In this document: positions 37,599-46,263 of the stretch, in pieces | Layout: every line of letters begins with the position of its first letter | How positions within the stretch are numbered: the first letter of the stretch is position 1 | Source: Palleronia pontilimi | GTDB taxonomy: Bacteria > Pseudomonadota > Alphaproteobacteria > Rhodobacterales > Rhodobacteraceae | Reading direction: 5' to 3' | Assembly: GCF_016412875.1 (NCBI RefSeq) | Contig: NZ_JAEKPD010000001.1 | Coordinates: forward strand, 248,001 to 312,000 | Length of the DNA: 64,000 nt | Notes under the pieces: generated by a model | The model's input: the letters and a program-made list of their open reading frames with translations, nothing else | The model's database searches: none | What the model was told of the DNA's origin: nothing | Position numbers and translations under genes: made by a program

Positions 37599-38135
37599 AT
37601 GTATCCCGTCCTTCGCATGGCCAAGGAATTCGCCAAGTTCCGCAACGCCCCCCGGCTTGGCCTGTTCGACATCCACGAAAGTCGCCACGTCTGCTGGCCG
37701 CACGATATCGACCTGTGGCTTGAACTGAACAACGGCCGGACGCTCACGCTTTATGACCTGGGTCGGCTGATCTTGTTCCAGCGCACCGGCCTGGTCGAGG
37801 TCATGCGCGCGCAGAAATGGGTGGGCACCGTGGCGGGCAGCTCGGTGCGCTACCGCAAGCGGGTGCGGATGTTCGATGCGATCGACATGAAGTCGCGCAT
37901 CGCGGGCTGGGACGACCGCTTCGTCTATCTTGAGCAATCCATGTGGGTGAAGGGCACCTGCACGTCGCACGGTCTGTTCCGCAACGCGGTGACCGACAAG
38001 AACGGGCTGGTTCCCATGGCGCGCGCCGCCGAAGCGCTCGGTATCACCGATCGCCCGCACATCCCCGAGTGGATCCGCCACTGGACCGAGGCCGAGGCGA
38101 AGCGCCCCTGGCCGCCCATGCAAACCACCCCCTAG
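37599..38135 (+). CDS. Thioesterase family protein (hot-dog fold)
   Basis: 178 aa with a CAGGAG ribosome site before the ATG at 37599. The family motif LFDIHESRHVCWPHDIDLWLELNNGRTLTLYDLGR fits the acyl-CoA thioesterase/Them6-like group (4HBT_2). It probably hydrolyses acyl thioesters in the cytoplasm. A substrate is not inferable. It is followed by a UMF1 transporter. Confidence 0.8.
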   Translation: MYPVLRMAKEFAKFRNAPRLGLFDIHESRHVCWPHDIDLWLELNNGRTLTLYDLGRLILFQRTGLVEVMRAQKWVGTVAGSSVRYRKRVRMFDAIDMKSRIAGWDDRFVYLEQSMWVKGTCTSHGLFRNAVTDKNGLVPMARAAEALGITDRPHIPEWIRHWTEAEAKRPWPPMQTTP

Positions 38136-38193
38136 CGCGCCCGCCCGTTTGCCTGTTTGATGCGGCGCAACCGGGCAGGGGATACGCGCAACG

Positions 38194-39534
38194 ATGTCAG
38201 ACACAGCCGCGAAGAAGCGCATCTGGGGATGGTTCTTCTTCGACTGGGCCAGCCAGCCCTACAACACCTTGCTCATCACCTTCATCTTCGGGCCCTACAT
38301 CAAGTCGATCCTGGGCGACGGCACGCAGGCGCAGGCCGTCTGGGGCTTCGGCATCGCCGCCGCGGGCATCGTGATCGCATTGCTCGCGCCGATCCTGGGT
38401 GCCGTGGCGGACCATTCGGGCAGCCGGATGCGCTGGATCTGGCTGTTCTCGGGCCTCTATGTCTTCGGCTCGGCGTCGCTGTGGTTCGCATCGCCCGAGA
38501 ATTTCAACCTGGTGTTGATCATGACCGGCTTCGGGATCGGCCTGATCGGGATGGAGTTCGCGACCATCTTCACCAACTCGATGCTGCCCGACCTGGCCCC
38601 GCGCGCCGAGCTTGGCCGCGTCTCGGGCAGCGGCTGGGCCTTCGGCTACGTGGGCGGACTGATCGCGCTGGTCATCATGCTGCTGTTTTTCGGCGAAGAT
38701 CCCGACACGGGCACAACCATGCTAGGCATCCCGCCGATCTTCGGGCTCGATCCCGACACGCGCGAAGGCACCCGCTTCGTCGGGCCGCTCACGGCCATCT
38801 GGTTCGCCGTCTTCATGGTGCCTTTCTTCGCCTGGGTCCGCGACCCGCGACCGACCGCGGGCGCCGGGGTTTCGGACATCGGCGCTGCGCTGAAGGGACT
38901 GGGACGCACGCTGCGCCGCCTGCCCGAGACGCCATCGCAGTTCAGCTTCCTCGCGGCATCCATGTTCTACCGCGACGGGCTGAACGGCACCTACGCGCTG
39001 GGCGCGATCTTCGCGGCGGGCGTGCTGGACTGGAGCGTCGTGCAGACCGGCACCTTCGGCATCATCGCCGTCATCACCGGCGCGGTCTTCGCCTGGATCG
39101 GCGGGCGCGCGGACCAGCGTTTCGGACCCATGCCCGTGATCGTGACCTGCGTCCTGACGCTGGTGCTGACCGTGCTGGCGTCGATGTTCATCTCGCGCGA
39201 AAGCGTGCTGGGCATGCCGCAGGGGGTGGGCGCGACCCTGCCCGACACCGCCTTCCTGGTCATCGGCGCGCTGATCGGGGCGGCGGGCGGCGCGTTGCAG
39301 GCCGCGTCGCGCACCATGATGGTCCACCAGGGCAACCCCGAACGGATGACCGAAGCCTTCGGGCTTTACGCATTGTCGGGCAAGGCCACGTCGTTTATCG
39401 CGCCACTTGCCATCGGAATAGCCACGACCATGACCGGCTCGCAACAATTGGGCATCTCGCCCCTGATCGTGCTTTTCGGCCTGGGGTTGTTTCTGCTACT
39501 CTGGGTGAAACCCGACGGAGATCGAGCAGCATGA
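38194..39534 (+). CDS. UMF1-family MFS transporter
   Basis: 446 aa, about 12 transmembrane helices, with the ATG22/UMF1 family start WGWFFFDWASQPYNTLLITFIF and APILGAVADHSGSRMR. The family is thought to act in amino acid or metabolite efflux, but the substrate is unknown. Its stop overlaps the start of mepA (ATGA at 39531-39534), so the two are co-translated. Confidence 0.88.
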   Translation: MSDTAAKKRIWGWFFFDWASQPYNTLLITFIFGPYIKSILGDGTQAQAVWGFGIAAAGIVIALLAPILGAVADHSGSRMRWIWLFSGLYVFGSASLWFASPENFNLVLIMTGFGIGLIGMEFATIFTNSMLPDLAPRAELGRVSGSGWAFGYVGGLIALVIMLLFFGEDPDTGTTMLGIPPIFGLDPDTREGTRFVGPLTAIWFAVFMVPFFAWVRDPRPTAGAGVSDIGAALKGLGRTLRRLPETPSQFSFLAASMFYRDGLNGTYALGAIFAAGVLDWSVVQTGTFGIIAVITGAVFAWIGGRADQRFGPMPVIVTCVLTLVLTVLASMFISRESVLGMPQGVGATLPDTAFLVIGALIGAAGGALQAASRTMMVHQGNPERMTEAFGLYALSGKATSFIAPLAIGIATTMTGSQQLGISPLIVLFGLGLFLLLWVKPDGDRAA

Positions 39535-40445
39535 AACTTCCCTTTCTCGTGGCCACCCTGGCCCTTGCCCTGACCGCTTGCGGCGGTGCTTCGGACCAAT
39601 CCATTCCCGCCCCTTCGATGGAAGGCGTCCAGGTCAACCAAAGCGCCATGGCCAAGACGCTGTTCGGCGCCAAGAACCTGGCGGCCCCACTGCCCGCCGC
39701 GCCCTATGGCAGCTACTCCAAGGGCTGCCTTGCCGGGGGCGAGCAACTGGCCGAAACCGGACCGACCTGGCAGGCCATGCGCCTGTCCCGCAACCGCAAC
39801 TGGGCGCATCCCGTCACCGTCGATTTCGTGCAGGACCTGTCGCGCCAGGCGGCGGCGCTGCCGGGATCGAACGGGATCTACGTGGGTGACATGAGCCAGC
39901 CCCGCGGCGGGCCGATGCTGACCGGCCACCGGTCGCACCAGAGCGGGCTCGACGCGGATATCTGGCTGATGCCCGCGTCGCTGGGCCTATCGCGTCCCCA
40001 GCGCGAGGAGATTTCGGCCGTGTCGATGCAGCGGGCGAAAGGCGCCTATACCAACGGCAACTGGAGCCGCTTCCAGCACGAACTGGTGAAAGCCGCCGCG
40101 TCGGACCCGCGGGTGGCGCGGATCTTCATCTTCCCCGGCGCCAAGGTGCAGATGTGCAATGACGCCACCGGCGACCGGTCCTGGCTGCGCAAGGTGCGGC
40201 CCTGGTACGGTCACCATTATCACATGCATGTGCGCCTGACCTGCCCGCGCGGCGCCCAGGGGTGCGAAAACCAGGCGGCGATCCCGGCGGGCGATGGCTG
40301 CGCCGACGCCCAGCAATGGGTCAACAACATCCTGAACCCGCCCCCCGTCAGGCCGCGCGACCCGGACGAAGCCCCGGCCCAGCCCCGTCGCGAACTGCGC
40401 GTCTCCGATCTGCCGCAAGCGTGCCAGGCCGTCCTGGCGCGCTGA
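39531..40445 (+). CDS. mepA: Penicillin-insensitive murein endopeptidase
   Basis: 304 aa. It cleaves D-Ala-meso-DAP cross-links in peptidoglycan. The lipobox-like LTAC follows the hydrophobic N-terminus, so it may be a lipoprotein. Zinc ligands lie in GHRSHQSGLDADIW and the HHYHMHVR motif. GGAG before the ATG lies inside the 3' end of the UMF1 gene. The C-terminal end is overlapped by the start of the next gene if the GTG at 40421 is used. Confidence 0.92.
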   Translation: MKLPFLVATLALALTACGGASDQSIPAPSMEGVQVNQSAMAKTLFGAKNLAAPLPAAPYGSYSKGCLAGGEQLAETGPTWQAMRLSRNRNWAHPVTVDFVQDLSRQAAALPGSNGIYVGDMSQPRGGPMLTGHRSHQSGLDADIWLMPASLGLSRPQREEISAVSMQRAKGAYTNGNWSRFQHELVKAAASDPRVARIFIFPGAKVQMCNDATGDRSWLRKVRPWYGHHYHMHVRLTCPRGAQGCENQAAIPAGDGCADAQQWVNNILNPPPVRPRDPDEAPAQPRRELRVSDLPQACQAVLAR

Positions 40446-41290
40446 TCCTCGCCGCGATGATGGCGCTGACGGCCGCTCCCACGGGGGCGGCCGAATTTCT
40501 TGGCGCCTTCGCGTGGCAGAGCGACCGTGCCGATCACGGCGGCTTTTCGGGGATCGAGGTCTCGGATGACGGGACGCGCTTCACTGCCCTGTCGGACCGC
40601 GCACGGATCGTGCAGGGGCGCTTCGAGCGCGCGGACGGGCGCATCGTCGGCATCGACGCGGACCCGCCCACCGTTCTGACCAATTCCGAAGGCCGCCGCA
40701 TGCGACGCACCTTCGGCGACAGCGAAGGGCTGGCGCTGGCGCGCGGCGGCGGGATGCACATCTCGTTCGAAGGCAGGGCCCGCGTCTGGTTCTACCCGGC
40801 TGCCGACCGCCCCCCGGCGCCGCTGCCCCGACATCCCGACTTCGCCGGTCTGCCCGAGAACGGCGCGCTCGAGGCGCTGGCCGTGGACGCCACCGGCGCG
40901 CTTTATACCCTGCCGGAGCGCGCGCCCGACGCCAAGACCTTCCCCGTCTGGCGCTACGACGGCATGGCGTGGGCGCGCGCCTTCACGCTGCCCGCGCGCG
41001 GCTATGCCATCGTCGGCGCGGATTTCGACGATCGCGGGCGGCTCTACCTTCTGGAACGCAAGTTCCGCACCATCGGCTTTGCCACTCGCGTGCGCCGTAT
41101 CACGTTGAACGGGTCCGACGTGATCGCGGACGAGGATCTGCTGGAGACCCGCCTGCGTGAGCACGACAACCTGGAAGGCATCGCGGTCTGGCGCGACGCG
41201 GACGGCAAGCTGCGCCTGACCATGATCTCGGACGACAACTTCAACTGGCTACAACGCACCGAGATCGTCGAATACCGCGTGCCGGGCTGA
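40421..41290 (+). CDS. Esterase-like activity of phytase family protein (exported)
   Basis: 289 aa from GTG at 40421, which supplies a full signal peptide (PGALILAAMMALTA..TGAAE). The ATG at 40457 would leave a signal that is too short. The mature protein looks like a beta-propeller of the phytase-like esterase type (FSGIEVSDDGTRFTALSDR, DSEGLAL, HDNLEGIAVWRDADGKLRLTMISDDNF). Periplasmic phosphoester hydrolysis is plausible, but the activity is not shown. It overlaps the mepA end by 25 bp. Confidence 0.75.
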   Translation: MPGRPGALILAAMMALTAAPTGAAEFLGAFAWQSDRADHGGFSGIEVSDDGTRFTALSDRARIVQGRFERADGRIVGIDADPPTVLTNSEGRRMRRTFGDSEGLALARGGGMHISFEGRARVWFYPAADRPPAPLPRHPDFAGLPENGALEALAVDATGALYTLPERAPDAKTFPVWRYDGMAWARAFTLPARGYAIVGADFDDRGRLYLLERKFRTIGFATRVRRITLNGSDVIADEDLLETRLREHDNLEGIAVWRDADGKLRLTMISDDNFNWLQRTEIVEYRVPG

Positions 41291-41394
41291 GCCGGGATCG
41301 TTTCTCGTTGCCCTTGCCAAGATCGCATCACGGGTCTAAGCGGCGCACTTCACGACAAGTCTCCGACCACCTTGCCAAAACGGAAAAACAACGC

Positions 41395-42015
41395 ATGACC
41401 CGTCTTCTTCCCGGCATCGCTGCCATGGCCGCCATCGTGGTGGCGTCGAATATCCTGGTGCAGTTCCTGTTCGGCCAATGGCTGACCTGGGGCGCGTTCA
41501 CCTACCCGCTCGCATTTCTCGTCACCGACCTGATGAACCGCCTGTACGGTCCGTCGGAGGCCCGCAAGGTCGTCATCGCGGGTTTCGTCACCGGCATCGC
41601 CTGTTCGCTGGTCGGCACCCAGATCATGGGCGAGTTCGGCCCGCTCGTCACATGGCGCATCGCCATCGGATCGGGCCTGGCCTTCCTGACCGCGCAATTG
41701 CTGGACGTCGCCATCTTCGACCGGTTGCGGGCGGGCCGCTGGTGGCGCGCGCCGCTGGCCTCGTCCATCGTCGGCTCGGCCGTCGACACCGCGCTATTCT
41801 TCACGATCGCTTTCTCGGCCACGCTCGCCTTCATCGAGCCCTCCAACGACGTCTCTTGGGCGGGCGAGATCCTGCCGCTGCTGGGCGTCGGGCCCGCCGT
41901 GCCGCTGTGGGTCAGCCTTGCCGTCGCCGACTGGGGCGTGAAACTGGCGCTGGCCGTGATCGCACTGGTGCCGTTCCGCGCAATCGTGAAAGCAAAAGAC
42001 CCACAGGTTGCGTAA
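41395..42015 (+). CDS. Queuosine precursor transporter (YhhQ/VUT family)
   Basis: 206 aa, about six transmembrane helices, with the family motif FTYPLAFLVTDLMNRLYGPSEARKVV and the later DTALFFTIAF. In E. coli YhhQ imports preQ0/preQ1 for tRNA queuosine. Here the same role is inferred. The start is ATG at 41395; the ribosome site is weak. Confidence 0.88.
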   Translation: MTRLLPGIAAMAAIVVASNILVQFLFGQWLTWGAFTYPLAFLVTDLMNRLYGPSEARKVVIAGFVTGIACSLVGTQIMGEFGPLVTWRIAIGSGLAFLTAQLLDVAIFDRLRAGRWWRAPLASSIVGSAVDTALFFTIAFSATLAFIEPSNDVSWAGEILPLLGVGPAVPLWVSLAVADWGVKLALAVIALVPFRAIVKAKDPQVA

Positions 42016-42021
42016 AAAGTT

Positions 42022-42027
42022 TTGACA
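42022..42027 (+). promoter_or_regulatory. Possible -35 of the small transcript
   Basis: A perfect TTGACA lies about 60 bp upstream of the microprotein start. No good -10 is found at 16-18 bp spacing, so the promoter assignment is tentative. Confidence 0.3.
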
Positions 42028-42084
42028 AACGCAAAATATGTGCCAACGTCCCAGTATCGGAAATCAACGAAAGGAGGTGGTCCA

Positions 42085-42141
42085 GTGTCTAGAATGATAG
42101 TGGAGAAAGAGGTCGGAACAGTCATGGGGGCCGTCGCCTAA
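42085..42141 (+). CDS. Predicted 18-residue microprotein or leader peptide
   Basis: The GTG start at 42085 lies 7 nt after GGAGG in AAAGGAGGTGGTCC, which is almost a perfect complement to the 16S rRNA 3' end. The translation is MSRMIVEKEVGTVMGAVA. The stop TAA falls in the hairpin GCCT-aa-GGG/CCC-AGGC (42136-42157). A second mini-ORF (MIGRPL, 42166-42186) follows, then a TGGGC/GCCCA stem and a strong terminator. I do not recognise the peptide. The transcript may work as an RNA rather than through the peptide. Confidence 0.5.
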   Translation: MSRMIVEKEVGTVMGAVA

Positions 42142-42211
42142 GGGCAAACCCGAAGGCAACACACCATGATTGGGCGTCCGCTCTAACCGGGCCCATCTCC
42201 AAAACATTCGA

Positions 42212-42244
42212 AGGGCCGCTGATCCGATATCAGCGGCCCTTTTC
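42212..42244 (+). terminator. Rho-independent terminator
   Basis: AGGGCCGCTGAT and ATCAGCGGCCCT form a 12-bp perfect stem followed by TTTTCG. It ends the small transcript before arfB. Confidence 0.9.
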
Positions 42245-42275
42245 GTTTGCCGAAGCGCGGCTATGCTCATGCCCC

Positions 42276-42698
42276 ATGAGCCTGCGCATCACCGACAAGA
42301 TCACGATCGAGGATTGGGAACTGACCGAGCAGTTCACCCAGTCCAGCGGCCCCGGCGGGCAGAACGTCAACAAGGTCGCCACCGCGGTCGAGCTGCGGTT
42401 CGAAGCCGCGCGTTCGCCCAACCTGCCCGAGCCGGTGAAGGCGCGGCTGAAGCGGCTGGCCGGTCGCCGCTGGACCAAGGAAGGCGCCTTGCTGATCCAG
42501 GTGGGCGAAACGCGCCACCAGGCCCGCAACCGCGAGATCGCCCGCGACCGGTTGGTCGACCTGGTGCGCGAGGCGACCCGCAAGCCCAAGCGCCGCATCC
42601 CAACGCGCGTGTCCGCCAACCAGAAGCGCAAGCGCGTGGCCGCCAAGCGGGCCCGGTCCGAGATCAAGAGCCTGCGCGGATCGGTCGATCCGGACTAG
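42276..42698 (+). CDS. arfB: Alternative ribosome-rescue factor ArfB
   Basis: Codon-independent peptidyl-tRNA hydrolase that rescues stalled ribosomes, 140 aa. The catalytic GGQ motif is at residues 27-29 (SGPGGQNVNK). A basic C-terminal tail (KRKRVAAKRARSEIK) enters the empty mRNA channel. It converges on the GAF kinase gene with a 4-bp overlap at the ends. Confidence 0.93.
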   Translation: MSLRITDKITIEDWELTEQFTQSSGPGGQNVNKVATAVELRFEAARSPNLPEPVKARLKRLAGRRWTKEGALLIQVGETRHQARNREIARDRLVDLVREATRKPKRRIPTRVSANQKRKRVAAKRARSEIKSLRGSVDPD

Positions 42699-43873
42699 GC
42701 GTCGGAAGATGCGAACGCTGATGTCTGCAGGTCGGCAGGCATCGTCAGGCTGAATGTCGTGATGCCGTTGTCGGACACGACGTCGATCCGCCCGCCATGC
42801 GCCTGCGCGACCTGTGACGCGATATAGAGCCCCAGCCCCAACCCGTTGCGCGACGCCGAATGACCACGCCGGAACGGCAGGAACAGCCGCGCCTGGGCTT
42901 CGGCGGGGATCGTCTGGCCCCGGTTGGTGATCGCCACGCGCAGCACGCCGTCCTGTACATCGGCCTCAAGCGTGATCGGCGTGCCAGGTTCATGGTGATC
43001 CACGGCATTGGCCAGGATGTTCGACACCAGCTGCCCCATCCGCTGCGCGTCGCAACCCACCGCGTCGGGCAGATCGCACTGCACGTCGATCTTAACCGTG
43101 TCCACCAGGCGGGTCTCGGCCACGACATTGCCTATGACCTCCGCCAGGTCGACCGGGGCGATCCGGGTCTCGATGCCGTCGCCCAGCCGCCCGCGGGTGA
43201 GATCCAGCAGGTTATCGATCATCGTCAAGCACCGGTCCATCGCGCGCCGCATCTCGACCAGCAGGTCGGGCGACGCGGCGCCGGTCCGCTCGATGATCCG
43301 CAAGCCTGCCGACACCGCGCTGATCGGATTGCGCAGGTCGTGACCGACCACGCCGATGAACTCTTCGCGCAAGGTGGCGGTGGTCTGCTCGCTGACCAGC
43401 CGCGCGCGTTCGTCCAGCGCCTTGCCGATCAGGTCGGCGAAAAGCTCGAACATCTCGACCGTCTTGCTGCCCGTCAGATCGCGCGGCTCGCCGTCGATGG
43501 CCACCAGCGTTCCGAACACCGATCCGTCGCCCTGCAGGATCGGCACCCCGATATAGCTGCGAAACTTGTAAAGCGCGGGCGAAGGATGATCCGCGAATGC
43601 GTCGCTTTGTGCCACGTCGTCGATCACCAGCGCCGTGCGGGTCTGGCGCACCACCTGGCACAGCGTCGTCTCGAGCGCGAGCGCGTCGCCCGCGTCCAGC
43701 CCGAAGGCCATGTGGTCCAGCGCGGCGCAGCTGATCCAGTCGCTGTCCGTCACCCGCGCCACGGCCACCAGACGCATCCCGGAAAACCGGGCGCAAAGCT
43801 CCAGGATCAGCGGGATCTGCTCGATGGACTGGATGCGGAACACATCCGTGGGAAAAGCCGATTGATCGTTCAT
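42695..43873 (-). CDS. GAF-domain sensor histidine kinase
   Basis: 392 aa, soluble. An N-terminal GAF domain covers about residues 20-165 (IGVPILQGDGSVFGTLVAID). The HisKA domain, with VGHDLRNPISAV carrying the phospho-His, is at about 182-245. The HATPase domain follows (NILANAVDHHE, NGLGLGLYIASQVAQAHGG). GGAGG precedes the ATG at 43873. No response regulator is adjacent, so it is an orphan kinase. It is divergent from pncB. Confidence 0.92.
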   Translation of the reverse strand: MNDQSAFPTDVFRIQSIEQIPLILELCARFSGMRLVAVARVTDSDWISCAALDHMAFGLDAGDALALETTLCQVVRQTRTALVIDDVAQSDAFADHPSPALYKFRSYIGVPILQGDGSVFGTLVAIDGEPRDLTGSKTVEMFELFADLIGKALDERARLVSEQTTATLREEFIGVVGHDLRNPISAVSAGLRIIERTGAASPDLLVEMRRAMDRCLTMIDNLLDLTRGRLGDGIETRIAPVDLAEVIGNVVAETRLVDTVKIDVQCDLPDAVGCDAQRMGQLVSNILANAVDHHEPGTPITLEADVQDGVLRVAITNRGQTIPAEAQARLFLPFRRGHSASRNGLGLGLYIASQVAQAHGGRIDVVSDNGITTFSLTMPADLQTSAFASSDA

Positions 43874-44005
43874 GGCACAGAGCCTCCGGTCGGTGGACGC
43901 CGCGCGCCGCCTAGCACGGGTCCGACCCAAGGGAAAGGACGGTGCCTTGCCCCGCGCCGCCGCCCGTGCGTTTATGCAGGTCGCGCCCCACCGAAAGGTC
44001 TGTTC

Positions 44006-45298
44006 ATGGTCGATATCGCTACCCGCGTCTGGAACCACAAGTGGAAGATCGACCCGATCGTGCGCTCGCTGATCGACACCGATTTCTACAAGCTGCTCAT
44101 GTGCCAGTCGGTGTTCCGCAGCCATCCGCAGACGCAGGTGACGTTTTCGCTGATCAACCGCACCACGTCGGTGCCGCTGGCCAAGCTGATCGACGAGGGC
44201 GAGTTGCGCGAACAGCTGGACCACGTGCGCTCGCTGTCGCTGGCGCGGGGGGAATCCACCTGGATGCGCGGCAACACGTTCTACGGCAAGCGGCAGATGT
44301 TCACGCCCGAATTCATGGACTGGTTCGAGGCGCTGCGCCTGCCGCCCTACCACCTGGAGCGAAAGGGCGACCAGTACGAGCTGACATTCGAAGGCGCGTG
44401 GCCCGAGGTCATGCTGTGGGAAATCCCCGCGCTCGCCATCCTGATGGAGCTGCGCGGCCGCGCCGTGCTGGACGATATGGGCCGGTTCGAGCTGCAGGTG
44501 CTCTATGCCCGGGCGATGACGAAACTGTGGGAAAAGGTGAAGACGCTGCGCGCGCTCGACGGGTTGCGGATCGCGGATTTCGGCACCCGGCGGCGGCATT
44601 CGTTCCTGTGGCAGGACTGGTGCGTGCAGGCCATGCAGGAAGGGTTGGGCGACGCGTTCACCGGCACGTCGAATTGCCTGATCGCCAAGAGCCGCGACAT
44701 GGAGGCGATCGGCACCAACGCCCACGAGATGCCCATGGTCTATGCCGCGCTGGCCGACGATGACGCGACCCTGGCGCACGCGCCCTACGACGTGCTGGCT
44801 GACTGGCAGCAAGAACACGACGGCAACCTGCGCATCATCCTGCCCGATACCTATGGCACCGAAGGTTTCCTGGAGCGGGCACCGGACTGGCTGGCGGGAT
44901 GGACCGGGATCCGCATCGACAGCGGCGATCCGGCCAAGGGCGCCGAGATCGCCATCGACTGGTGGCGCCGCCGCGGCGAGGATCCGTCGAAAAAGCTGAT
45001 CATCTTCTCGGACGGGCTGGACGTGGACAAGATCGTCCAGCTGCACCGCCAGTTCTCGGGGCGGGTGCGCGTCAGCTTCGGCTGGGGCACGCTGCTGACC
45101 AACGACTTTCGCGGGCTGACCGAAGGCGACGCGCTGGCGCCGTTCTCGCTGGTCTGCAAGGCCGTGGCGGCCGAGGGGCGTCCCACCGTGAAGCTGTCGG
45201 ACAATCCCGAAAAGGCCATGGGCCCGCCCGAGCAGATCGAGCGCTACAAGAACGTCTTCGGCGTGGGCGAGCAGGAGCGGCTGGAGGTCGTCGTCTGA
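44006..45298 (+). CDS. pncB: Nicotinate phosphoribosyltransferase
   Basis: It makes nicotinate mononucleotide from nicotinate and PRPP in the NAD salvage pathway, 430 aa. The family motifs SLIDTDFYKLLM, ADFGTRRRHSF, GTSNCLIAK, DTYGTEGFL and GIRIDSGDPAKGAEIA are intact. GAAAGG precedes the ATG at 44006. The spacer downstream carries two perfect palindromes. Confidence 0.95.
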   Translation: MVDIATRVWNHKWKIDPIVRSLIDTDFYKLLMCQSVFRSHPQTQVTFSLINRTTSVPLAKLIDEGELREQLDHVRSLSLARGESTWMRGNTFYGKRQMFTPEFMDWFEALRLPPYHLERKGDQYELTFEGAWPEVMLWEIPALAILMELRGRAVLDDMGRFELQVLYARAMTKLWEKVKTLRALDGLRIADFGTRRRHSFLWQDWCVQAMQEGLGDAFTGTSNCLIAKSRDMEAIGTNAHEMPMVYAALADDDATLAHAPYDVLADWQQEHDGNLRIILPDTYGTEGFLERAPDWLAGWTGIRIDSGDPAKGAEIAIDWWRRRGEDPSKKLIIFSDGLDVDKIVQLHRQFSGRVRVSFGWGTLLTNDFRGLTEGDALAPFSLVCKAVAAEGRPTVKLSDNPEKAMGPPEQIERYKNVFGVGEQERLEVVV

Positions 45299-45307
45299 GC
45301 CCGCGCC

Positions 45308-45350
45308 CGTTTTCTTGGAAGAAAACGTGAACGGAATTTTTGAAAATTCC
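45308..45350. repeat. Two adjacent perfect palindromes
   Basis: CGTTTTCTT-GG-AAGAAAACG (45308-45327) and GGAATTTT-TG-AAAATTCC (45333-45350) lie 5 bp apart, just after the pncB stop. Stems of 9 and 8 bp with 2-nt loops lack a T-tail. They may be protein-binding sites or a dispersed intergenic element rather than an ordinary terminator. Confidence 0.6.
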
Positions 45351-45471
45351 GGCCACCGCTTGATCCGCGCGCCCGCGCCGCCCATAAAGGTGTCCACGGG
45401 GTGCGCGGACACCTCGCGAGGCTCCGGCCCAACACCCGCATCCAGCCCCTGACATCAGCCTTGGATGCCCC

Positions 45472-46263
45472 ATGCCCCAACCCTGTGAAATCACGCCCAC
45501 ACAACTTGCGCGGCTGATCGGCCGACCCGATGCGCCGCGCCTTCTGGACATGCGGATCGCCGATGATTTCGCGTCGGATCCGCACCTGGTCCCCGGATCC
45601 ATCCGCGCCGATTGGCAGGATCCGACCGCCTATCTTGGGCTGGCGCGGGGCCACAGATGCGTGGTGATCTGCCAGAAGGGCCAGAAGATCAGCCACGGCG
45701 TCGCGGCCCTCCTACGCGCCGAGGGCGTGGCCGCCGAGGTGCTGGAGGGCGGCCAGTTCGCCTGGCGCGACGCGGGGCTGCCCCTGATCGACACGACCGC
45801 CCTGCCGCCGACGCGGACCTGGGTCACGCGGGCACGGCCCAAGATCGACCGCATCGCCTGCGCGTGGCTGCTGCATCGCTTCATCGACCCCGGCGCGCGG
45901 GTGATGTTCGTGCCGCCGACGCACGTCGCCGCGGTCGCCGAGCGTTTCGGGGCCGAGCCCATCGACATGCCCGGCGCGCGTTTCGGTCATCACGGCGATC
46001 TCTGCTCGTTCGACGCGCTGCTGGGCCTTGTGATCGCGCCGCCGCCCGCCCTGCGAAAGCTGGCCGACATCCTGCGCGCCTGCGATACCGGCCGACCCCA
46101 AGACGATGCGCAGGCCGCCGGGGTTACGGCGATCCTGCTGGGGCTGTCGCGGTTGCATCGCGACGATCACGACCAGCTGGGCGCGGCGATGCCGGTGCTG
46201 GACGCGCTCTATCTCTGGGCGCGCGACGCGCGGGACGAAACTCATGCCGATCCCGCGCCATGA
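45472..46263 (+). CDS. Rhodanese-ChrB fusion, chromate resistance protein
   Basis: 263 aa. An N-terminal rhodanese domain (about residues 1-105) has the active-site loop CQKGQK with Cys67. The rest matches the ChrB C-terminal domain (WVTRARPKIDRIACAWLLHRFIDPGARVMFV and FGHHGDLCSFDALL). No classical signal peptide is seen. The stop overlaps the chrA start (ATGA at 46260-46263), so this is a chromate operon. The rhodanese suggests a thiol/redox or sulfur role. Confidence 0.85.
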   Translation: MPQPCEITPTQLARLIGRPDAPRLLDMRIADDFASDPHLVPGSIRADWQDPTAYLGLARGHRCVVICQKGQKISHGVAALLRAEGVAAEVLEGGQFAWRDAGLPLIDTTALPPTRTWVTRARPKIDRIACAWLLHRFIDPGARVMFVPPTHVAAVAERFGAEPIDMPGARFGHHGDLCSFDALLGLVIAPPPALRKLADILRACDTGRPQDDAQAAGVTAILLGLSRLHRDDHDQLGAAMPVLDALYLWARDARDETHADPAP

